The notes: generated by a model not told the origin, from the sequence alone. Counted from the first letter of the stretch, positions 36,541 through 49,559 are shown. The stretch is DNA of 64,000 nucleotides from Polytrichum commune (GCA_950295325.1 OX485803.1:31489554-31553553), one strand, 5' to 3'. Made by a program: numbers and translations.

Positions 36541-37238
36541 ACTCATTCACCTAGTGTAAACTTCCTAGATTACTATTTTGAATTATTATGTAATATGAAG
36601 GTCATAACTTTAATTTTAATTTCATTGACACTAGGATTAGCTTCAAAGACTAGAATTAGTCTAGTGAAGAATGATTGAGATGAATTAGCTACAAACTTAT
36701 AGGGGGCATGATCTCAATATGGATGGATGAGAGGTACATTCGTATGCAACAATTTTCTCTTGCATCTATGTACAATACATGTGGCTTTATTATGAGCACT
36801 TTCAACTGAACAAACATGTCGGACCATTGGATAGCTTGAGAATTGTGTCATTTGATTAGCAATTGCACACCATGAAGAGTACTTTTAGTTTTTGACATCA
36901 ACCTTGAGCCAAAATAGTCAAATTTATTAGAAGTGAAAGTGAAGAAACTTGTCTTCTTTGGGTGATCATAGGTGCTTCCAAAGGTTGTATCAATTACCAA
37001 ACCGAAATTGATCAATGCATTCTGAGCATATAGTCAAATCCCAATGTAAAACATGTTGTGTTCATTTTCAACTACAAACCCATGCTAATTACCACTCAAA
37101 TATAGATGTTCAACTCAAAAGAATGACCACACAAGGTCCACATATTTTGTGCTTGTGCTTAGTTTCACTACATCATTTATGATATTTAGTGTCACATGCA
37201 TAATTGTGCCACTTACCTTATTATAAGGCCTATGTTAG

Positions 37239-37276
37239 GTTACACTAATGGCCAACAACTTGGCCATTAGTGTAAC
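37239..37276. repeat. Perfect 17-bp hairpin abutting the MITE
   Basis: GTTACACTAATGGCCAA and its exact complement are separated by CAAC. The right arm ends in GTAAC, which is also the start of the 8-bp target duplication of the adjacent MITE (GTAACGGC, 37272-37279). The MITE therefore landed at the edge of a pre-existing palindrome. Confidence 0.85.
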
Positions 37277-37279
37277 GGC

Positions 37280-37869
37280 CCCGGGTACGCAACTCCCGTA
37301 TTATATGGTCCTGATTATAATCACTTATAATGCGTTTTAGTCCAATATTGAGTGATACAATTTGTTTTAATGTAGGAAACCCTTGTAGCCCTTCTAACAA
37401 GGAATCCAAAAATGTAATTATATATAGGAAATGAATATATTTTGAAGCATATAATTGCATTAAAAACCTAATTATATGATTTTTTTAATACATGTACCAT
37501 AGGTCAAACTACCCAACTTTTTGGACTTTTTAATAAAATTTTAACATTGTGAATGAATTATAATTTTAATGGGAGGCAACTATTCGTGGCTTATAATTTT
37601 AATGGGAGGCTTAATAAATATGCAACCCAACTTTTTTTTTCATCTCATTTATTTAATTTGGTCTTTACACAACTTTTTTTTCATCTCATTTTATTTAATT
37701 TGGTCTTTACCCAACTTTTTTTTCATCTCATTTATTTTAATTTGGTCTTCACCCAACTTTTTGATCATTTTAATTTGATATAATTTGATATAATTTTTAC
37801 AAAAGCCGTCCTCTAAGCCGTTTTAAGTACGATGCCCCCTGCGTATAATATGGGAGTTGCGTACCCGGG
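37280..37869. mobile_element. MITE with 8-bp target duplication, copy 2 (590 bp)
   Basis: Same terminal inverted repeats as at 8198-8790 but in inverse orientation. It is flanked by perfect GTAACGGC duplications (37272-37279 and 37870-37877). Three tandem copies of a unit of about 43 bp (TTTTTTCATCTCATTTATTT then AATTTGGTCTTTAC) are present at about 37630-37755; copy 1 has one. No transposase is encoded. The 8-bp duplication points to hAT-type mobilisation. Confidence 0.88.
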
Positions 37870-37879
37870 GTAACGGCAT

Positions 37880-39240
37880 GGCATCAATGTGCTTGATACA
37901 ATTATGAAATCTATGCCTAGGTTAGATAATGATCAACAAGTTGACCACAAGTATAAACATATGACACTTGGCGTTAGTATGCTCAATAATATCTTCCTCT
38001 TGAATACTAAATTATAAACACATGACACTTGACATTAGTATGTTCAAATAAGTAGGAGGAGTAAGTTTGTGAACACCAGTCATGTAAAATCTTTGTCTTG
38101 CATATTAAGCTCAAAGCATAGAACTATCATCTCAAGCACTCCAATGTGCTACGCCAAATATTCTACTGTAAACACTTATGCACTTTAGTGAGTTACTTAA
38201 GTTGACACATAATGTCACATTGACAATCAACAGTTGCAACACTACTAGCCTTCTAGGCATCTAGTGTACATTGTTCATCCACAATGTATGTAACACTAAA
38301 TACCATAAATCGTGTATAATAATAGTTCATCCTCTTAGGATGCCAATTCAAAGGTCAAATCAACCCAGGAAAAAAATCAATAAAATAAATCCAAGTTGCA
38401 AGGGGTTCCCTAAGGCGTACACTTTCTCCTTCAAACGAGCCCTGGCCCCCATGTCACTTAAGTTAAAGGTGGGTTTGTCAAGAAGTTTGTCATGAAACAT
38501 TAAATTTGAGCAACCCTATCATAAAATGATATCTATTTGACACCACTTCCATGCCAATTTCGGCACCAACCTACCCTTAGCATAAAACTCCCATCTTAGG
38601 CCCCAGGCTAGATCACATCTTCATTCGGCTAGGCCCTACCCCTCCCACGCTTCTTTCACTGCCCTGTCTTCTTGCCCGCACCTACATGGGAACTCCTTCT
38701 CAATCGGAACCAACGTGACAATACCTCATCAAAATTACAGATATTCAAGTTGACATCGCGTTCATTATTCCCAAGTTAATTGATGGAGTTTCTTCACATG
38801 TCAAAAAAGCTCAATGGCTCAAGTGATTGGGTATTATCACATTGGTTCCCAACGAGGAAGAGTTCCCACACAGGTGCAGGCAGAAAGACCAGGTAATAAA
38901 GGAGGCGTGGGAGGGGCAGGACCCAACTGAATGAAGATGTGATCTAGCATGGGCCCCATCCTCTCCTAGTTTGAGGTTTCAAACTTCAAGCGTTGGTCGA
39001 ATCTTGAGTCCATAAACAAGGTCCGATTTCAAACCCCACATTTTATTTGATTTTCCCGGTCTTCGAGCCCTGACATGGGTGTCATAACCCCGCTCAAAGT
39101 AAGTTGCCATCTGATAAATCGGGTGTCATAAATTCAAAGTTTGTAATCTATTGGGCAAAAACTAAAATGTACCCAGAGTGTACATTCTGCACAGCCATTA
39201 TCTGCACGATTAACCATCGACTATACAAATAAACATTAAC
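37880..39240. other. Repeat-rich intergenic region
   Basis: No gene recognised. It contains scattered TTTAGTGT/ACACTAAA fragments that look like debris of the TA-flanked MITE family, plus low-copy-looking sequence. Confidence 0.4.
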
Positions 39241-39242
39241 TA

Positions 39243-39475
39243 CACTAAATATCCCAATTAGTGTGTGTTACTATGTGGAGTTATGCAACACAATAACTTC
39301 TTAAATGAGAATGTACTATTTTACCAAACAAAGTCATATATATATATATATTCTACAATGTCCAAACAACCAACCTATTGAACTTTGTGCTTAAGTAAAA
39401 ATGGAACTCCCGAGTAAGATGTCATTGCATTGCGTAACTCTGAATAATAACACAAACTAATCGGGATAATCGGTG
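39243..39475. mobile_element. TA-flanked MITE, short type (233 bp)
   Basis: Ends are CACTAAATATCCCAATTAGTG and, from the right on the other strand, CACCGATTATCCCGATTAGT. TA on both sides (39241-39242 and 39476-39477). Related to 11165-11383 and to the outer element at 48310-48907. Contains a (TA)n run at about 39340-39352. Confidence 0.75.
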
Positions 39476-39722
39476 TAGACGATTAAACCGCCAACGAAAG
39501 GATTAGGGGACCCTATTAAGTAAACACTTAAGAAGTGATTAGGCCCATTGGGCAAAGAAGATTCTTCAAGAGGGCTTGGACACTCATGGGGTTGGAGGGC
39601 TGTTGGGATTTGATGTGGGCGGCCCCTTTGGCCGATTCCGGGCACCACCGTTGTACAATCATGGCCTATAACTGCTTTTTACTCCAGCCTTACTAAAGGC
39701 TTAATAATAAAGCTATGGTAAG

Positions 39723-39741
39723 CCCCCCCCCCCCCCCCCCC
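39723..39741. repeat. Poly-C tract (19)
   Basis: Nineteen consecutive C residues just after an AATAATAAAG-type stretch. It is one of several long G or C tracts confined to 39-56 kb. Confidence 0.9.
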
Positions 39742-39779
39742 AACACCTCCATGGCCTCTAAGGATCGATAAGGGTGTAA

Positions 39780-42094
39780 TTCGGTTACTTTACTTTACTT
39801 TTCGGACATCTATGTATATGTGGTGGTGATGTGTGGTTTGGTGAGGATCGAAGAACAAACATCGTGGAGACACGTGTTTGAAAGAGAATGGACTACGTCT
39901 TAATTACTCCACACTCAATACTGACCGCAAGGTGGGAGGGTCTATCATGTTTTTCATTTAGGGGATCGAGAAACGTGCATTTCTGATAAATTGTAATTGG
40001 GTCACGGAAGGTATGGTTTTTCGCTGAATATGTTTCATTGTAGATTTGCTAGTGCAGCACAAGTTTTGTTGTGTGAATTTGATTGGTGGGGAGTTGGAGA
40101 ACATGAGAAATGAATGTAATGAGCACCCATGTACACTTAGGTAGTTGGTCTTAGTATTAGGTGTGGCTTGTTGACTTAGGGGTGGATCCTGTGTGGCTTT
40201 TACCAGTGGTGGGCGGTTATCAACATGGTTATCGCACGGTTATGGACTATAGGTATCCGAGGGTCTCAATTTCTAAATAACATATCAATGTTGAGATCTG
40301 TTATATAGAAAATCTCTAAAGGCATTGTTGTCATTGACAAAATGAATAAAAAATTAGTTGTGAAGACATAGTTGTCCATAGTAGAGACCTATAATCTCAA
40401 GAGTCAAAATAATGTTCGATGTCATATTACCGGTTGCATCATTCTAAGGTGATATTATATAAGGAAGATCATTTTGATTCAACAACTTATAGTTGAATAT
40501 AGAAGAAAATTGATTCTTGGGGGAGGGGGCACTCCATGTACAAGGTTGGTACCACATGAGTGTGTACTTTCGACCCCCTCCCCCCTCCATATGTACATCA
40601 TTCACAATTGAATGGGATATATCGAACATGTTAAAACTTGTGGAAATTTTGTGTGGTAGAAACATGTGTCCATTACATGTTGTAATTGATTCTTGGTCAT
40701 TCTTCAAAGTAAAAAATTAATAATTAAATTTGAGACATTTTAGATAAAACTTTCACCCCCAAGTCTTGAAGGACACTTTCATGCTATTTCATTTAGTTAA
40801 AAGAAATGCAAGTAATGAGATAATATGCAACCAATTGGATCTTAAAAACGATATTTACACATTTACATCATAGGGTATAAATTTGAATAAAGTAAAATTG
40901 GAAATACTTTCAAAATACGGATTTTTTTGGTTACCTCAATTCTATGGGCAGATCCTTTCATATGCTATTAATATAGCTAAATGTTATATTATAGAAATTA
41001 CTCAAATGGTATAACATAGAAATACCATAGAAGAATCAATACAATACCTTTTGATGTTAAGTCTATAGTTACTTGATGAATAATGGAAACATGATCAAAT
41101 GTTTACATATATTCATAATCATCTATACTTATTCTATCAATGCTATAACTATTTATTATATATTTGAATGTTTTGCCAACAAAAGTGAAATTGGTTGTTT
41201 GGACATTATAGAACAATAGCATCTTTACTTTGTCGAAATATTATATTAGTAGCAAAATTTATATAGCATTGTGTAACTTCAAATAGTAAGTGACACTAAG
41301 TAAAATATTTAGTTTAGTGATTAGGACTGAAAAAAAATACACCTAAGCATAATTTTTGATGATAAGAATGTCAATCATTAGTGAAAAATAATGATACCCT
41401 CATGTGACCGAGTTTAGTTAACTTGTGTTGTAAGCATCCTCCTAACTTCCCTAATGCATAATTAGGGTTTTTGGTCCTTTAAATACCAATTTTTTAATGT
41501 AGCAAGATACCTAATTTGGTGTGATTACTTTTCCAAAGATCGACTTTAAAGGTAGCCAACCCATTCCCGACCACCACCCCATCTTTGCAACTTAGGCCAA
41601 CCTATTTCCGTGCAGTACAATATCAAGCTTTGATCAATGTTGGCATGTTATGGTCAATCATCGAACTTAGCCAAATGGCAATGGCTGAGTTGACAATTAG
41701 GTTAAGATTGCAAGCATATTTAGGTGCCACACTTATAATCAAGCATTCTCGGTTTTCTAACCGATCGGTGATCGGAAAGTGGGCAGCATGTATCACGAGT
41801 GTAGGTCCAAGAGAATATCCACTTAGGCATTTCATAATGGTTTTGTTTGTTACGAAAAAAAACATTTTCATCAACTATGAATTGCTGCTTATTTCTATTT
41901 CTCTACACGGTTGGTTTTCATTTATTATACCTGAAACGCACATATGCTAAATTGTTTAACTGGTCAAGATTGGGTTGGCTATTCTATTTGCATCATGGAC
42001 GTGTATCATCTTGTTCTAATCATATGTTTAGTATCCTAGAAGGAGTGGGTGAATTGGGGGGAGGGGAGCATTTGAGACCCATCAACCTAACCAA
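39780..42094. other. Intergenic region without recognised genes
   Basis: AT-rich, no intact coding frame with a known domain. Apart from the G/C tract pair nothing with defined ends was seen. Confidence 0.4.
40519..40585. repeat. Inverted G-tract/C-tract pair
   Basis: GGGGGAGGGGG at 40519-40529 and CCCCCTCCCCCC at 40574-40585, able to pair around a 44-nt loop. Similar pairs occur at 43317-43450 and 52779-52840. Confidence 0.85.
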
Positions 42095-42592
42095 GGGCCA
42101 CTTCACACACAAGCCCAAAGCTGTGACCATGAAATTGTGAGAGCCCATAAGAAAGTGTCCAAAGGCCGTCCCAAGACACCTCCACACCCATGTAGTGTGG
42201 TCAGGGACCCTCACATGTAGTGTGAAGTCATACGTGACCGGGCCCTCAACCAAATGATATTTCAATAAATTTCTATTCATGTGGGTCCTCACGCATGATA
42301 AAATTGAATAAATGAACGGTTATGAGCGTTCAGATGGCCATGTCTCCCGGTTTTGTGTTGAGCCTACCTCCAAGAGCTGATTTTTGAAAATAGTCCAAGT
42401 GACCATGAAACATGGTCCATTTGATGCCATGTAAGAATCCATGTAAACTTCACACCCATCTTGCAATCACATACTCCGTTGGTCCCTCAAGCGTAGTGTG
42501 AAGCGAACTTGGACCGGCTCCGCCTTTTCCACCAATGAGAGTGCTTGAAGTGTAATGGTCACGGGCTCTCAGTCTCATGTGTGAAGTGGCCC
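42095..42592. mobile_element. MITE-like element with about 40-bp inverted ends (498 bp)
   Basis: Left end GGGCCACTTCACACACAAG and right end, other strand, GGGCCACTTCACACATGAG; further in both have GTGACCAT. Flanking bases show no clear target duplication, so the superfamily is open. Non-coding. Confidence 0.6.
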
Positions 42593-45500
42593 TACGATTG
42601 TTAAAATCGCTCTTATTAGGAGCTTAGAGTCCACGTTCACAAATGCTAAAGATAGAAACGGTGTGAATGAGCACAATCCATGAAAGGCTGTTACAAACCA
42701 TCTAAGCTAAGAGGTTTACTTTGGCACCCAACAAACAAGCACATTGCACGTCATAGGCCCTTATGATTGAGCACTTATGAGCATGTCCTTGTACATTTAA
42801 CCAACTCGTACCCATGGTGATGGCCCTCCGACGACCCCCACGTACCTCTCTCTACAAGGTTAAAGTTTTTTAATTTGATCGGATTGGCACTAAAACCGAC
42901 CGATTGTATATATATATATATAGTAGTGCAACCGGCTCACTATGTATCAAAGGGTTTCCCCAATTCGTGTCTTAACATTACATAACATGGTACTAAGCCT
43001 CACACTTAAAAAGAAAACTTGTCCATTCTAACCATGTGTGCATCTTGTTTATTGCAGCTCATGACAAGAACATGCATATGTATATAAATTTGATGGTCAG
43101 GTGTATGTTATTGGTTGCAATTTATGGATAATTGGCAACCAAAAACCTCTGGTTGGTGAACAAAGCGATTTACTTGTGCATTTTTATTCATCATGAGTTG
43201 CAATGAACAAGTTTTCTTCTAGTGTCATCTTCCCACATTTATTTTTGATAAAAAAATGGTCTTGTTCCATGGGGACCTTTTCGCGACATGAAGATTGAAA
43301 TTGTCGGTTTTTTTTTGGGGGGGGGGGGGAATTACTAGCCTACGTAGGGTAGGTGACAAGGGCAAGGGAACAATGTTACGAACTTCCAAAAGACATGGGA
43401 TTTTTATTACACAAACTTACGTACATCGTGTATATGCCCCCCCCCCCCCCAACTATGATGGCCATTGTTTTCTTCAAAGTGGTATAGGTTTGACATTGTA
43501 TTTATTTTAACGAAAAAATGGACATTCATGGCTATGTCGATCAAACACTCTTAGTAAGCATTTGAACTCGGGTCACAACTGGGATATGTGGTGTCTACGT
43601 AAACTCATATGTTGGGAAGGAAAAAATGACGTGAATTGTTCTACGTGACTCCAAAAATAACATCAAAGACCCAAATTCGGTCAAATGAGATTGAATTTGA
43701 ATGAAACAACTCAACATGTAGGGGACGTGTTTTTACTAAAGCCCCTTCATCCATCATGGATGAGTATCCATAGACTCAATGAAGCTCAAATCAAGGGACA
43801 CACATTTGAATCCAAAACTACATGATTTGGTCTTTAAATAAAGTAGATTTGACACAAGCATCTAGAATGTCAACAACTGACTCTGACATGCATTCAAACT
43901 CACCTACAAGCCCACATTTGGACCTTCATGACATTTACAAGTTACTTAAATGATGTCCTAATTAACTCATATAGGTAAAAAAAATTGAGCGGCATACCTG
44001 TAACCAAACATCCACCTCGTACTCTTGTCAAAATGTTCTCCTTGTTGCCTTTCATGCACCGAGGGGATTCATAAAGTAGTCATGTAATGGAAGTTCATTA
44101 CAAGGGTCACTTGTGCTTAGAATGGCAATTTTACGTGCGTACTCGGGTGTTAGACGTTATGTGAAAGAATAATTTGTCACATATAAACAGACATGGGAAA
44201 TGATCCCAAAACAAAACATCACTCCTTCTTGAATTGCTGACAACACCTTCGTGGATGAAAGTGGAGGTATCCTCCAAGGTTGCGCAATCATGCCTAGAGT
44301 GGTCTGACCACCTATGATATACACAAGATGGAAATCCAACAATTTATGTGTGCGCAATATCCAATCAAAACCCCAGACTAGCTAGCCACATAAGGATCAC
44401 ATACCCCATCTAATCATATGTAAGATGCGCTCTTGAAAATCTGAAAGATGTTTGTGTAATGTGTCATTAAGAACACCCATCATAAACCACATGCCCGCCC
44501 CATGTGGTGTCATAAAAAGTGTGTAGCCACAATGAAAGGCGGCTCGAGGTATTATGATACATTTTCATGATTAGTTTGTATGGCTTTCAAGCTAAGTTAT
44601 CAACACTTCCCAATTTTGGTAACTTAGCAAATCATAACGCAACTACCGATATTGCAATTAGACATGAAAATTCAATGCCATGGACATTGTTATGATTTGG
44701 GCGAATGGTTGAAATTGGTGTCCCCTTGGTTCGGTTATCATGAACCTTGAGATCCTACGGTTGTGATGTGAAGGTGGTACATGTTATATCATGTTTAGTA
44801 CATAATATATTATGGTACCAATTTATACCGGGGAGGGGAACCGATTGTTTGATTTGTCCTCGTGTATCCAATCCACTCCATATCTTGTGGGTGGCCTTGG
44901 TGAGTGAGGACGGTTCTCATAAGCCCATTTCCATCCATCCATCCATCCATCCATCCATCCATCCATCTCTTGTAGGTGGGTCTTTAATGGACACTTCCAT
45001 TGAGATCACTTGATCATTTTGTTAGGGTTTCAATGACTTATAAAATCATGCCCAGTTATGTCAATCAGTTCAGAATTCATGGATCATACATATTACCATT
45101 TTTTTTTGTTTAAGATGAATCACGATGGAAACAACATGGACTTATTGTTGGTTCCATTTATTTCATGGTTATGAATCTATAAATATGAGTTTAGAATCTA
45201 TCGTTGTAGTAAAATATGAAGTGGAAGAGGCTAGTGATAAGACGACATGATACATGTAGTGGTTTAAGGTATGTGGGCATGTATGATCACTCCTCTTAGT
45301 GATCACTCCTCTAGAGTAGAGGCGTCCATAACCTGATCACTTAAAGAGTTCTTGCGCAAGATTTGGAGAAGTATAAGGCAATGTAAATTTTTCTCGTGTA
45401 GGAAGATAAAAATGAGGAGGTCTGCACAAAAAAATTTTAAAATGCTAATTTTATTTTTGAAGTTGCAAGTACTATGAATTTTTGAAGTCAAAAGTTGGCC

Positions 45501-46008
45501 CGAACATATTACCAATGTCTAGAGTCTGCCGTAACCGCCCATTTTAACCACTCATTCCTCGTCACCTTAACACTCAAAACCAGGACATGTGTCATGGTAC
45601 TATTGCTTCTGGCCTAATCGAAATTCAATCCCAACCTGATCAAAATTCCGGTACCCTATACATTGTTGATGGGGGTCCTGATCGGGAAGAGGCGCCTCTA
45701 CTACACTCGATTAGTAGGTGGCCTAGGCTTGTAGTTTACAACGAACACCAAAAAATGAAAATTTTAGTCTAGTGTAACGCTCTCTTGTTTACTTTGATTG
45801 GAAATGGATAACTAACAAATCATTCTCAAAGCTACCCATTAAATAACTATTTAGTCCTAACTACACCACTCATTGGAATTAGTGTGGATATAGTTGTTCG
45901 GATTTGTGTTCTATTCTGTCTACAATAAAACATCAATCGTCTACCTCTAGGCTTTAATGGTTGGGAGTTGGGACTCATCTCCTTCTTCCAAGTGGTGTGG
46001 GTTCCTAA
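42593..46008. other. Gene-free, repeat-rich stretch
   Basis: Holds a G13 tract at 43317-43329 (after T9) and a C14 tract at 43437-43450, a (CCAT)9 microsatellite at 44931-44967, and a (TA)n run near 42907. No coding sequence supported. Confidence 0.45.
44931..44967. repeat. Microsatellite (CCAT)9
   Basis: Nine perfect tetranucleotide units plus one base. Confidence 0.95.
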
Positions 46009-46431
46009 GGGTGAGTTTCCATGTAGGCTACTTGCCCACCAGATTCTAGTGTGAAGAAGGACAAACCCGCCCAAATGTAGAGGGAATTTGGTGGGGTAAG
46101 GTTTGTATGTGCCAACTAGCTACTCCCATCTTCTCAAATCCAGGCCCACCTACTAACCTTCTCCTCCCGGTTACCAAGGATAGAGTTCTAGAGCAACATT
46201 GGTTTTCTTGAGTTTGTAACCGATCTTAATCATTGAGTGACCGGCACTTGTAGGTTAAAGATTCTCTAGTGGGTGTATGGAAGTTTAGTATCCCATGTTC
46301 ATGGCCCTCCACATTCTAGCAGACTGCCAGAATGTGGTTGGATGGCGGCTTGTGGTTAACTACACGAGAACCCCTCCAACCCACTATTATCTAGAATCTA
46401 GTGGGTGAGCGGCCTACATGGAAACTCACCC
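46009..46431. mobile_element. Tourist-like (PIF/Harbinger-type) MITE, 423 bp
   Basis: Inverted ends GGGTGAGTTTCCATGTAGG are perfect for 19 bp, and similarity continues for about 20 bp more on both sides. A TAA lies directly outside each end (46006-46008 and 46432-46434). GGG tips with TAA/TTA duplication are the Tourist signature. Non-coding. Confidence 0.75.
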
Positions 46432-46483
46432 TAAGTTGTACTACGGTCCACCCAATCATTATGGGGGGTCACTAGGTCAACCA

Positions 46484-46928
46484 CACTAAATGTACTAATG
46501 AGTGTGAGAAATTACTGAGGGTGGGAAATTAGTGAAGGTGACACTAAATTCCTTTACGCTATGAATTAGTGCCACCAATAGATTTAGGAAGCATTGTTCA
46601 TCTTGGCACTTGGCACTGTGCACTTAAAGTACCAGGACTTGGCATGAAAGTATCGGCACTGGCATTATTCAACAAAGTACCAACACTTGACACTAATCAC
46701 TAAAAGTACCGGCACTTGGCATTATTCACTGACAAGCATGTGGCACGCACTAATCACAAGCACACGCTAATTTTCTTGAAATCTATGGTAATTGAGCATA
46801 GAAATTATTCTCTTCATGAATTTAGTGTCACTCAGTAGTAACTTCAACCCTCAATGAACTTTGAGGTCTAGCTAGATTACGTGTGTGACTTGAATTGGTA
46901 TCATCCTCACTAATTGGTATATTTAGTG
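46484..46928. mobile_element. TA-MITE family member, 445 bp
   Basis: Ends CACTAAATGTACTAATGAGTG and, from the right on the other strand, CACTAAATATACCAATTAGTG. The right flank is TA; the left flank is CA, so the duplication is imperfect. Contains several short repeats of GGCACTTGGCA and AGTACC type at 46600-46720. Confidence 0.6.
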
Positions 46929-48309
46929 TAGTCATCTCAAAAGTTGGGTACCAAGGGGCTTGGCAAGCCTACGTAATAGGGGAGGAACAATGGGCATTGA
47001 CGTTGCCCCAACTATGTTGTTGAAAGCATCCACCTCATAACTGAGGCAATAGCATCTAGGCCGAGTATACTACATTACATTTAACATTGTTACCACCCTA
47101 CCCTGCTCAACATTCATTTTCAATTCCTTGGCAATTAATGTTAGACCTAAATGTGCCACTACCTTCCCTATTGCCACCTCCCTTCATGTGAAGCATGGAT
47201 TTCATATCCTTACTAACACTAAATTCAAACATGTAACTTCCACATATTACCATAGTTCATATTTAATGTTTGAGTTTACATTTAATGTTACTTACTTTCA
47301 TAGGGTTATTGGCATTTAGTGTATGCGTTTGTATTTAGTGTATCAAACACTTAAATATCCTTTTTAGTGTAGTGTTGGTAAACACATGGCTGGAGCAAAA
47401 CAACTTGTGCACTGGTACCTTGAAGGCAGGGCTGCAATCATCCAACAAGGAACTTAGTGTATGGGTTGGTTTGCCCTACCTGTAAACACATGTGTTGAGA
47501 GAGTGGCTCAAGGCATGTCAATTTCATTTCATTCTAGAGTGTGACATGGTAAAGTAAGAATCAACACATACATCCCTTGTCAAGGCACTAACTACCATTT
47601 GGAATTAAATGTAGTAGTCGTCCAATTTAAGGGTAGGAGAATTTAGAATTAGTTTATATAGAGTCCTTTAAAGCCGTGAAGTCTATACGCGTAGTCATCA
47701 TTCTATATATTGAAATGTTGGAAATAGGTGTGACTAGGTGAGAGAGGAGGCATAGCCATTGAGGAGTTCAATGTGATGGAGAAAAGTAAGTTTAAAGGGT
47801 GCGGGTTTGGGTTCCTTGAAAAGGGCACTGACTGTGCTCAAGTTTTCATCTATTAATTACCATTAATAAGTCAACCTATCATGTGAATATGGGTTGGGAG
47901 AGAATCTTGCCTTTGGAAATTTATTGTGATTTCAATGCTTCAAAATAAATTGTGATATCTTTGTTAAACGTCGTGATTTCAATTTTTAGGACTTGTGAAA
48001 AATCAATCTACTATCACACATGTACCCCACTTATGTGAAATTGCTTATATTAACAGAAATGGGTTTGTCTACCTTTGGTGTTAAATGCCCTTGTAGGGAC
48101 TAAACGTAACATGGCATTGTGGTGTCTACAAGGGCTCACCAAATCATATGGGGTCAGTGTCTAAGGAGATTTTTGGACATAATCAGTCGATACCCTAGTG
48201 TTCCCAAGTCCAACCGGTTACATGTTGACATCTTTCGGGTTTTTTTAATTGATAATTATTCTATAAATTCCTCTAAAACGATTTGTGATTATTCTTCATT
48301 ATGTAACTA
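46929..48309. other. Repeat-rich intergenic stretch
   Basis: Several TTTAGTGTA / TACACTAAA ends near 47217 and 47320-47375 suggest further, unresolved members of the TA-MITE family. About 48175-48290 is an inverted copy of the dispersed repeat at 2780-2900. No gene recognised. Confidence 0.45.
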
Positions 48310-48907
48310 CACTAAATTGTCCTATTAGTGTGGATTATGATTTGGAGTTATGCATTGCTATAACATTTCATTGGGAGTTATGCCATTGTTTACCCAAATA
48401 ACATAAGTACACTAAATATGATCTTTAGTGTCATCAATTCTAATTGTCTTGCTCAAAACTAACTGTAAACCATGGTATAGTGTCACCAACACTAAATGTT
48501 AATCCAACATTATTTGTCATTCCTTGTAATTTTGAGGGGAAATATGGATTTCCAGTGTTGCAATTACTGCCACTTACCAAGTCATTTTTCATCCAAATTT
48601 CAATCAATTATAACAATATTTCTTCACAAGTTGCTGACAAGAGAAGGTAGGGTTTTGGCCAACGGATGAACTCATCCACCATCCATGACAACATTTGTTC
48701 ACTTATTCATAAGAAGCGTCATCCGAAAAGTTACCACAGTCACACAAAATACCTTATAATACTGAACATCAAATTCAGTGTATTTAGCATGCACACTGAA
48801 GAACATGATTTAACATAGTTGGTAAAAAAATAACAATAAGTCGGTAAAAAATTTATAGCAACACGTAACTCCGAATAATAACCCACACTAATTAGGACAA
48901 TTAAGTG
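48310..48907. mobile_element. TA-MITE (short type) interrupted by a second MITE
   Basis: Outer ends CACTAAATTGTCCTATTAGTG and, from the right on the other strand, CACTTAATTGTCCTAATTAGTG. Left flank TA, right flank TC. Removing the inner element leaves about 225 bp, the size of its relatives at 11165-11383 and 39243-39475. Confidence 0.75.
48410..48780. mobile_element. TA-flanked MITE nested in another MITE (371 bp)
   Basis: Same family and length as 2260-2631. TA lies on both sides (48408-48409 and 48781-48782). The relative at 11165-11383 shows the uninterrupted site, with one TA where this copy has two plus the insert. Confidence 0.8.
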
Positions 48908-49559
48908 TCGCAGCCAGTTCTCCCCCCTCATTGCATTGTGTGGGATGGGGTCGCTCCAATGACAACAAAAACTAGGCATAGATAGATGTTTGTGAGTGGC
49001 ATTTAATCCCGGGCTCCTAGGCCCACCGTACCATGGGCGGGGGGGTCTTTACTCCCAATACGGCCACGTGGCCGTACTCCATTGGCCTGATCGGCGGCTC
49101 CATCCAAGGGTCCTCGGATGTCCACATCCTCACTCTTTGCCATAGAGGAATTACATCTCATCGCGAAGGGGAGAACCAAATTTCCTCAAGTACACTACCT
49201 AGGGGGTGGTCCTTGCCCCCCGCCCCCACGCCAAGTACCACACTACACTCTCCATTTCGTACTTGGAGGATAAAAACGGAACTTGAATCGTCCCTCCTTT
49301 AATACCCGATGATGTGGCACGTCTTCATCCATCGGATTAGCCAATGAGATTAAAAAAAAAAGAACGTGGTAGAGTACAATTAAAGGCCTTCGTTGTTTCA
49401 AAGGCCACGTTGGGGTCCATGGAATTAGTGTTGGTTTTGCTTTGCTATGATTGAAGCTTGTCTAGGGATGGCCGCTTCCCAAAGTGGAAGTGAATTTCCG
49501 ATGACATTGACGAAATTTGTATGTCACCTACCTTCGGTAGTCGGTTGATCTACCGTTTA

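Noticed and set aside
44931-44967. CRISPR-like or regulatory array
   Set aside because: It is a plain CCAT microsatellite without spacers.
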